Source: Talpa occidentalis (taxonomy: Eukaryota; Chordata; Mammalia; Eulipotyphla; Talpidae). Taken from it: a stretch of 64,000 bases of DNA. Positions within the stretch are counted from its first letter, which is position 1, and every line of letters begins with the position of its first letter. The stretch covers positions 12,795,314-12,859,313 of the forward strand of contig NW_023601543.1 in NCBI RefSeq assembly GCF_014898055.3, read 5' to 3'. The notes beneath the pieces were generated by a model. It saw only the letters and a program-made list of their open reading frames with translations, ran no database searches and was not told where the DNA came from. Positions 56,451 to 64,000 of this stretch are shown here, piece after piece. Position numbers and translations under genes: made by a program.

Positions 56451-57699
56451 TACACACACATGCATACAGAAGCAGAATGGGAGAGTAAGAATGTGAGAGA
56501 GGGAGCAACATGGGCAGGGAGAAAGAGCATGAGAGAGAAGAAAGCAATGGAGATCACAATTATGCAAGAGAAGAAACAGCAAGAGCGCGTAGGAGGGAGA
56601 GAGAAAGTGTGTAAGAGGAAGAGAAAAGGCAGCAAGGGCATACCCAGGAGTTCGAGCAGCAAAGAGAGAAGTGTCCCTGTAGAGCATGGAAAGTAAGAGG
56701 GAACGGAGCCATAAAGACAGAGCAAGAGAGGGGAGCAAAAGGAGGTGGGAGGGGGCGTGAGTACTCAGGGGCTGCAACCAGTCAGCAAGAGAGGTTAGCA
56801 GACTTTTGTGGACTGAGTCAGAGAAAGTTCAAAGGGAACAGCCACTACTCCCAACTTGTTAAGTAAGTGAGAGAGGGGGAGCACATGCTCAGGGCACACA
56901 CTTAGTCCTGCTGTCCTGGACCTCAAATGGAACTCAGGGTCCTCTGGCCAGACATGCTCAGGATCAGTATTGTACAGCCCCATTAAAGATCAGATCCCAG
57001 TTGAAGCCATCGATACGCACACCCTCCACTAACATTATTTGAAATTATGAAGTAAATGTCATTATTAAACACAAAGGAAAGCAAGATCATTTTAGAATAT
57101 ACTTTTATCACACCATCTTCCCACCTGCAGACCCACTGTGGATGGATTAACTCTGTGGTTCCCACACATCACAATTGGTGTCACACTGGATAATTGTCAT
57201 GACTCCTCGTTACACTATCAGGTCCCCGAAGCATCTCCCAAAACATCTGATAAAGGAGAGCTGGGCTGAGGTCTGGAAGTTTGTGGTTGCAACACACAGC
57301 TCCACTGCAGATTTCCACGCCAGGCGGATGAGCCCAAAGCTGCATTGTTAATCAGGAAGTTCAGGTGGGGGCACTGATCTTTAGATTGATTGCTCTCAAA
57401 AAGGTTGCAAACTAAGTTGGGGTGCATGAGATACTCCCCTAAGGTAGAAAACCTACAAGGAGGGGCTTGCCAAAAATTTCAGTAATCAAAGTAAATGCCA
57501 TTTTAATATGTTTTAAAACTCAAGATTTAAAACTCAAGATGGGCTCCAACCCAGCACATATGCACCCCTGCCTCTCTTGCGGGTCCTTTCCTGGTTCCAG
57601 TTAAAGTTCATTTACAAAAATAAGCAGACAGCCCAAAAGCCAGGGTTTGCTGACTTGATTGTTTTTAATTTTGCTCTAAAATCTTATTTAGCCAGCTAG
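56451..57699. other. Purine-rich stretch, then unique sequence
   Basis: 56465-56740 is strongly purine-rich (many GAGA and AAGAG runs), giving spurious long frames on both strands. The rest is unique, with a 14-bp direct duplication of 'tttaaaactcaaga' at about 57512-57539. Confidence 0.5.
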
Positions 57700-58722
57700 C
57701 ACCCATACCTTGGTTACTAATACCATCCTCTAATAAAGGAATCAGAGCTTCTTGCAGAAATGGCTTATTCTAAGACTAGGGCAGAAAAGAGATAAGATGA
57801 GCCTGGAGCATGTGATAGTCCCAGAATGTAAAGACGTGTTAACAAACAAACAAAACATGGATGGGGGTGAGGCATATGACAAGCTAACTTTAACATTCAC
57901 CAGTGACCAAAGTTGGAAGAATTTGACAAGCAAGATGAATAAGGTAGTATTGGAGGATGAGCAAAGTGTCTCTGTGTCCATATTGGTATGAATTAATGAT
58001 TAAATAAATGGGTAGAACAGACAAATTTCCCATGCAGGACAATTCCCAAATAATGTGTGTCGATGTTCTGCCCTTATGAGGATGGAGCATAATTCTCCAT
58101 CCCTTAAGTGTGCGCTGGGAATAGTGACTTCTTTCCAAAGACTACAGAGTGGAAAGGGAAGAGAGAAATTTTACAGTGGAGAAACTTAGCAAATGTGATT
58201 TTAGGCAAGTGATCAAGGCAAATGCCAACGTCAATAGTCACAAATCATGTTGATATTACATACTCTCGATAGGATGTGATGAGATTAGCTTTACCTCTGT
58301 GATCTTCCTCCCATTAATCCATAGTCCCAGTCTGATCATGAGAAAACATCAGGAAAAGTCCAATAGAGGGGTATCCTATAAAATGACGGACTAGTATGCC
58401 TCAAAAGTGCCAAGGTGATAAAAACCAGGAAAGAACGAGAAACTGTCATAGCCAAGAGGGGGGCCAAGGAGATGTGACAGCTGAGTAAGATCCTGGAACA
58501 GAAAAAAGTAAAATCTAACAGAAATCTGAATAAAATACAGACTTTAGGGAATAATAACATTTCAATATCAGCTCATTGATTGTGAAAAAGCTACTTTACT
58601 AATCAAAGATGTTAATAATGGAAGAAACCAGATGTGGAATACATGGGAACTTTCTGTTATTACCAATTTGTCTGTAAATTTGGAACTATTCTATAATACA
58701 AATGAGAAATGTTTAAAACCTC
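57700..58722 (+). repeat. Old L1 3' UTR and tail
   Basis: Sense L1M 3' end: 'aagagataagatgagcct' region, 'ttttacagtggagaaactta', 'aggcaagtgatcaaggcaaa', 'ctctgtgatcttcctcccat', 'atcatgagaaaacatcagga', 'aaaatgacggactagtatgc', 'gatcctggaacagaaaaaag', 'gggaactttctgttattacc' and 'aaatttggaactattctata' before the A-rich end. Non-coding L1 3' UTR. One of the two plus-strand L1 pieces. Confidence 0.88.
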
Positions 58723-58805
58723 TTGATTACTGAGTTTCTTAATGCCCCCTTAAATTTTACACCCAAGGTGATTGCCTCACTTTGAAATGATACAAACCTG
58801 AAGGA

Positions 58806-59900
58806 TGTCACATGGGCCTTGACCCATGTGCTCACAATTGCAAGACACAACTCAGTCTCAGAGTTCAACAACAATAGAGTTTATTAACGAAGGGGTGAGA
58901 AAGATAAGGAAATTAGGAGAAAGGAAAGCATTCTTAAGGCCACAAAGGGCCAGCAGTCCTACCCCAGATAGTGTCTGCAGTGCCCAGTAGTCCAAACCAA
59001 CAGCTGCCCCTGCACAATGGTGTTGACCCTCCAATGAGCGCCTGGAGCTAGTGGCGCACTGGCAAAGCAATGCATCAGCACCCAACTCATATTTGCAGCT
59101 GGAGGGAGTCACAGGTATAGTGCTGAGAGGGGCAATTCAGAAGCCAGCAGCACTTACCTGGAGGCCAGATGGGGCAGTGCCCAAGGCTGGACCAGACACC
59201 ACCAGGGGCAACAGCACCAGGAGGCGGTGCTGGAGGATCAGAAGCAGTGGACAGCACTCAGAGGCTGTGCCAGAAGACCAGGCACCAATGTACAACTCTT
59301 TCAGAGGCACCGGGCACAGGCCAAAGGTGCCATTCAGGTGGTGCCTGAGGCAAGGCTGGAGGCCAGAGGCAGTGGGCAGGCAATCAGGCTGTTAGGTGGT
59401 GGTGCTGGAGGGTCAGACACCATGAGTCGGGTTGGTGGTGAGGAGGCACTTTGAAGCAGAGATCAGATGCAAAGACCTCCACGTGTCTGTGCAGCAAGTC
59501 AGATGAGAATGGTAGGGCTGACTCTTAAGGTCTGAGTCCCTGAAGTGGAGGTCAGAGGTCTTCCCAGGAGAGAGTCCGGACAAGTATGTCCCCTTCGGGT
59601 GTCCACCTTTCTAACCTGATTGATCCTTTTTCAAAACTCCTGAGACTCTCAAATCCAAAACTCTAGTAGCCCTTGAAACTTGCCATGTGCCTAGGTGTCT
59701 TGTCTCGAATCAGGGCTCAGCGGAGCAGGGCCATGCTCGGCTGCACCTGGTTACTGAGGCAGGCCCCACAGAGGAGTCAGGCAACTTCCTCTGCACCTGG
59801 AAGCTGTGGGGGCGCCTCCTACAAATGGTCTTACCCTGGTCCTGCCCAGCTCCCTAAATGCAAAACAGATTTGTAGTGCTAGGTTTCCCTGGTGTCATGG
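58806..59900 (-). repeat. Possible solitary ERV LTR (tentative)
   Basis: Between an L1 tail and a Tigger element lies about 1.1 kb of unlike composition. Near 58876 the minus strand carries AATAAA in 'gttaataaactctattgttg', a typical LTR polyadenylation context. The following GC-rich body carries a degenerate minisatellite. I see no gag, pol or env frame and no clear TG...CA ends with target duplication, so it may be something else. Confidence 0.35.
59158..59420. repeat. Degenerate minisatellite
   Basis: The phrase 'ctggagg' plus a variant of 'ccaga' recurs at 59158, 59230, 59355 and 59404, with 'ggcagtg', 'caggcacc' and 'ggtggtg' variants between. Unit length varies. Frames of 75-114 codons across it are repeat-derived. 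Confidence 0.65.
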
Positions 59901-59925
59901 CTTGCATTTTCTTGATCTGTGTCTA

Positions 59926-60283
59926 GGCACACCTCGTTTTATTGCACCTGCTTCATTGCACTCCGCAGACATTGCATGTTTTACAAATTGAAGGCTGTGG
60001 CAAGCCTGCACTGAGCAAGTCTATCGGTGCCATTTTTCCAATAGCATGTGCTTACCTCATGCCTCGGTGTCACATTTAATTAAGATGTGTACATGATTTT
60101 TTAAAGATGTATTTGTTTCCACACTTTATAGGCAATAGTATTAGTGTCAACCTAACTTTCATATGCACTGGGAAACCAAAAAATTCGTGTCCCTTGCTTT
60201 ATTGTGATGTTCATTTTATTGTGAAACTTGTTTTATTGTGGTGGTCTGGAATGGAACTCCCAATATCTGTATATATGTGCCTG
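59926..60283 (+). mobile_element. Tigger1-derived miniature DNA transposon
   Basis: Terminal inverted repeats start 'ggcacacctcgttttattgc' and end '...atatgtgcctg', with TA dinucleotides on both sides (59924-59925 and 60284-60285), as expected for Tc1/mariner-pogo elements. The left ~130 bp match the Tigger1 5' end ('acaaattgaaggctgtggca', 'caagtctatcggtgccattt'). The right part matches its 3' end ('tcatatgcactgggaaacca', 'ttcattttattgtgaaactt'). The transposase gene is missing, so this is a deletion derivative. Confidence 0.9.
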
Positions 60284-60285
60284 TA

Positions 60286-61099
60286 AAAGCAAAACCACAG
60301 TATTCTTTTGCCCACAAGCTTCTCCTTAGAATAAGCTGAATGACACTCCATGGCTTCTGAGAGGATGGCTGTTGAGAGGGCTTGGTGTGAAGGCATCAGA
60401 CCGTGGTTGGGAGCCTCCTATATAGCGTACAGCCCCCAAAAGATCAGCATGTGTGTCCAGTCGGCCAGAGCTTCCCCAGCAGCTGCTTTATTCCTACAAA
60501 GCAATACTTCCTTGCAAAGAACACTGACTGGCCTTGCCTCTCAGATAGAGCTCTGCAAGCTTGGACCTATGTCCCAGAAGGTGACAAGATCACGGTAGAC
60601 TGCCTCTTTCCTGCGACTCTTTCCCCAATGAGTGAGGACAAGTATCCATTTAAGGCATAATATCATATGTATCGGCCTCTTTCCCGAGCCTCCCCTCCAG
60701 TCCCTATCTTGTCCCTTGGGGTGGAGACACTGCCATTCGAAGCAGAAGGCTGGGTAGAGACACTGCTTCCACTTTATTCCCTCAGGAGACTGCTTCAGTG
60801 ACAGCACAGTGTGAGCTGACTTGAACTTTTCCGGTTTCTGATTTGACTTGGGTGGAAAGATTGGTTTTCAGGGGAGTTGGGATCCAGAGGAGGTGGCTGT
60901 GACACTGACTCAGAGTGTCCCGTCTCATTGCTGATGAGCATCTCTGTAAGAAGATCCTTCAAAGCCAGGCGTGTGATTCCCTTTGGAATAAGTAGCTGAA
61001 TATGGTGTCAGTTCTTTAACAGCCCTGCCACTTGGGGGTTAGAGCAAGGAAAGTGCTGGAAAGCAAATGCCAGCCACTCCATCGGGTTTCGTATATAAG
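60286..61099. other. No recognisable feature
   Basis: Unique sequence; nothing recognised. Confidence 0.4.
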
Positions 61100-61300
61100 A
61101 ACTCCACTTAAGACAGACTTGGGTTTGGATCCCTGCTGGAGAATTTCTTAACTGGGTCACTCAGCCCTATAGAAATCAGTTTATTCGTTGGTGAAAATGG
61201 GGGTGGTGCTAAAGGTGCTGTGAGGTGAAAGGAGCTCATTCAAACAAGGAGCTGGTGTCTGGCACAGCACAGGTGCCCGATGGAGGGTAGCCGTCGTCAG
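61100..61300 (+). repeat. MIR SINE
   Basis: Sense MIR: 'gacttgggtttggatccctg', 'cttaactgggtcactcagcc', 'agtttattcgttggtgaaaa', 'gtgtctggcacagcacaggt'. Confidence 0.85.
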
Positions 61301-63757
61301 CAAGATTCTGGGGACAGAGGCACTAACCCAGCGTGCAAGCCCAGGGATTGCCTTTGTGATGTGTGGTAGGAGACCTGCCTTTTCTGTAAGGAATCTACTT
61401 CTTGTTGATTAATACATAAGAAGTGGCTCAAGAGCAAAATCTTGCCGTCGGGAGAGTCCTAGAAGAGACAGCATGGAAAATCATGCTATCCCAAAGCAGT
61501 ATCCCACAGGACTAACATTTCTTGTCCTTCCTTTTCCAAGATGGAGGGAGGTGCCTTGGTCAAAAAAGGGTTTCCACAGGAGTGCAGCTCTGGGGACTGC
61601 TCCTGCTGTCTCCTGTGTCTGGTCTGGCTGCATATTGAATTTGCTGCATTTGGAACGTGTGATGACTCCTGTCTGGGCTGTACACTCAGGTCCCTGGGAG
61701 CTGGGGCAGCCCTGAGAATGTGCTGGAGTTTAGTTTTAATAACAATCATAACTCAAGAGGCTTACTCTAATTTTTTTTTTTGATTGTGCAGCTGAAGAAT
61801 AACGAGATGACCTCATTGAAAAGTCAGGGGCATAGCAGGGGGAGAGGAGCAGCTGTTGCCTCAGGAACTCCCCTCCCTGTGGGACTCACTGCTCCTGAGG
61901 GTTCTTTAGGGGTGGGGGTGGATCCACAAAGGCAGCTGTCCTCTACCCAGATCTTTCCTGGTGCATGCAGAGGTTGAGGTGAGATGTGGGTGATTAGGCT
62001 GTAGATTAAGAAAGCACCTTGAGCACTTCCAAAATAAATCCTTCGCCTGGGAAATCTCCATCCGGGTTGCTCTACCAGCACCCGTGTTCCTGCGGTCGAT
62101 TTACTTCTTTCCATGTTTACATGAGCGCCTGGGCCCTGGACCTCATCCCCTGCTCAGCCCTCCTGCTGGGGCTGGCTGCCATGTTCTCCAGAAGCCGAGT
62201 AGCAAAAGGTCATGCACCCTGGTTTTTGTGGCTTGTCTTATTCTCTCTACCTTCACTGAAAAAAATTTCAAGAGATATGGGTGAAACCTTCTAACATACG
62301 GGTGAATCCTTAAGCCAAAGGCTTGATGAGTTAAGGGTGAAATTTTAGGTACCAGCTATAGGTTGGGGGTGGACAGGGTATGGGGATTTGGGGCTGCTGG
62401 AATTTTCCTGAGTACTTGTTAAATCACAGCATTTTGAGAGCTCCATTTTTTTTCTCTGCAATGTTATGCCTGTTTGGGGCACTCCACATATACATCCAAG
62501 CTATTCTACCCAATTCCCAGACCCTGGGCTATCACACCACAGAACAAAGTACCGGAGCCAAAGAAACCCCAAACAGATGTCTGCAGATAAAAACAAAGCC
62601 AGCAGCACTGCTGTACGACCCACATGCTGTTGGAGTTTTAAAAATAGGTCGTGTGGCTTTTGCTTTACTCGCTCACTCCTCACCCAGTTTCCTGTTAGTT
62701 TGATTCAGGCCAGGCCAGGGGGCTTGCATACTTTCCTTGGCTCTTTTTGGCGATTGACATCTTTCCCTTCTCAAAACAAAACAAAACAATACACCTATCC
62801 CAGAAACGTAAGCCACTCAGCATCCATGGAGCACCTGTCAGCTTCATGGGCATCCAGGCACTGGAGCAGGAGGAAGGCCTGCCTGGGTCGGATCCCGGCT
62901 GACGCACACTTAAGGCCCCGTCCCCACAGACGGTGGTAGGAGGCTGACTGGGAAGAGACTGTTGGCTCCTATTGTTTCCGATGGAAACTTCAGGATGGGA
63001 GCTGGGAGGGTAGCCTCCCAAGCCCCCCCATCTTAGTGAATTTGCTTTGTTTCTGAACCCCACTGACTGGTATCCAAATGGACCTAGCTCATGTTCAGAG
63101 TTGCGTGCGGAAACTTCATTAGCTCTTTTCAAAGCCCTTTTCCTCTTGGTATAGAGGTTCCTCTGAGCACTGCCAGTTTCCTTGAAAGGTTTGTCAGCTG
63201 CTCCTGATAGAATCACTTCAAATTAAAATGCTTCGTTCCAGGGGATATTTTATTTACAGCTAAGCAACTGTAACGAGTCCTGCCCCCTCCCCAGAAGGCT
63301 GCAGTGACTCTAGATCTTTGATACTGCTGAATGACTGCGCCAAGGGTTCCAATTTGCTTTTATACCAGTGAATCACCCGATTCAAAATAAAAATGCACCA
63401 GCCTGCCTTGCTCTTCCGTCCCCCCACTATGCGGTACCCCACAGGCATGTAGCTTACATTCAGGGCTGTCATTCAGCTGCCTCCCTAGCAAAAATGCTTG
63501 TGTTGATCCACCTTAACTAGTACTTCAGCTCAATTGCAAAACGTCTGGTGAGTTTTGTTAAGCAAGTAATTCTTTCTATACCAGTCTCATGTGGTCAGAA
63601 CCTGTACCTTTCCGAGCTCTAAAAACAAGAGCGCCTGTGGGACCCCTTTTCATTTTTAGAGCCACCGGATTTTATGGCCATTAAGGACGTGCTAACTTTG
63701 CTGCCGAAAGCTGTATTTATCCCCCCATTCAGTTCAAATTCTGAAACTTTTTATGGG
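61301..63757. other. 2.4 kb without recognised repeats
   Basis: No dispersed repeat, RNA gene or convincing exon. It includes the longest open frames outside repeats (minus strand 62695-63216, 173 codons; plus strand 62466-62939, 157 codons). They overlap antisense and neither has a recognisable domain, low-complexity membrane pattern or signal peptide. GC is moderate with some scattered CpG. Confidence 0.4.
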
Positions 63758-64000
63758 CTGAGCCCAAGGCTAAGTGTTTCAGTAGCCACTGACTGTAGCC
63801 CTTGTCCTCAAGAAGCTCACAGTCTTCCAGCGGGGCCTGCAGGTCACCAACTGGCTCTGGTGGAAGGAAATATGTTCACTGATAGCGGCAAGAACAAAGC
63901 AGGCCAGAGAGGCCAAAGGAAGGAAGGATTACCTCTGCTGGGGAGGGGACAGGGCAGGAAAGCCTGCTCAGAGGAGGTGATATTTGAGCTGCATCGGATG
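63758..64000 (-). repeat. L2 LINE 3' region, runs off the window
   Basis: Antisense L2: 'gctaagtgtttcagtagcca', 'gcccttgtcctcaagaagct', 'cacagtcttccagcggggcc', 'ctgctcagaggaggtgatat', 'ttgagctgcatcgga'. It continues past the right edge. Confidence 0.82.

Noticed and set aside
56106..56777. 223-codon minus-strand open frame, the longest in the window
   Set aside because: It runs through the SINE at 56174-56430 and a purine-rich low-complexity stretch. The peptide is Leu/Ser/Cys-rich translation of repeat DNA.
57163..57435. A further MER5-type element suggested by 'gtggttcccacacatcac'
   Set aside because: Only the first few bases resemble a hAT terminus; the rest does not follow any consensus I know.
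59051..59454. 114- and 75-codon plus-strand frames as a repeat protein
   Set aside because: They come from the degenerate minisatellite; two overlapping frames are open simultaneously.
62695..63216. 173-codon minus-strand open frame as a possible gene
   Set aside because: No recognisable domain, signal peptide or repeats. An equally long frame on the opposite strand overlaps it, and there is no promoter, splice or poly(A) context. Most likely a chance frame.

Overview
The window is vertebrate nuclear DNA, and specifically placental-mammal DNA. It holds ancient mammalian repeats (MIR, L2, MER5A, MER20, Tigger1, old L1), younger L1 tails and 15 copies of a tRNA-derived SINE. The SINE starts with a CHR-like GGCTTCCCTGGTGGC or GGCCTCCCTGGTGGCGC head and ends in (AAATA)n. 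It is neither the pig PRE1 nor the horse ERE type. It most resembles the camelid SINE I know as Vic-1, so my best guess is an even-toed ungulate, probably a camel, alpaca or llama relative. That assignment comes from memory of repeat families and was not checked by a search.

I find no protein-coding gene, no convincing exon, no CpG island and no intact RNA gene. The open reading frames are short and unconserved in appearance; many lie inside SINE, L1 or L2 sequence. The only recognisable peptides are two fragments of the L1 ORF2 protein C-terminus (minus strand, near 15729-15920 and 28357-28539). The only classical RNA-gene relative is a U2 snRNA pseudogene at 43216-43404. The window is therefore intergenic or intronic. 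Among the L1 pieces I could orient, 15 of 17 lie on the minus strand. If this is an intron, that bias would favour a host gene transcribed on the plus strand, but my detection may itself be biased.

Layout. 1-9 kb: sparse MIRs, one L1 piece and two SINEs. 9-13 kb: an L1 interrupted by a SINE-containing chimeric insertion, back-to-back MIRs, a long decayed L2 and an L1 fragment. 13-18 kb: a MER5A, an L1 3' end, a MIR, a MER1-like element and a head-to-tail array of four SINEs. 18-26 kb: mostly unique sequence with MIRs, an L2, one SINE and one young L1 tail. 26-29.6 kb: the densest retrotransposon nest, with L1 in L1 and SINEs in L1. 29.6-38 kb: mostly unique sequence with MIRs, an L1 and a MER20. 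38-47.4 kb: L2, several old L1s, a MIR split by a SINE, the U2 pseudogene, MER5s and two more SINEs. 47-54.7 kb: MIRs, a perfect hairpin, a Z-DNA-prone tract and old L1s. 54.7-64 kb: a SINE, a plus-strand L1 3' UTR, a possible LTR with a minisatellite, a Tigger1 miniature element, a 2.4 kb repeat-poor block, and an L2 that runs off the right edge.

Nothing here looks like an undescribed biological system. The more interesting points are retrotransposition outcomes: a bipartite insertion with one target duplication, SINE tail-into-tail stacking, a SINE sub-lineage marked by an 11-nt insertion, and a set of L1 tails of very different length. There are also a few structural DNA motifs. Coordinates of old repeats are approximate to about 10-20 bp.
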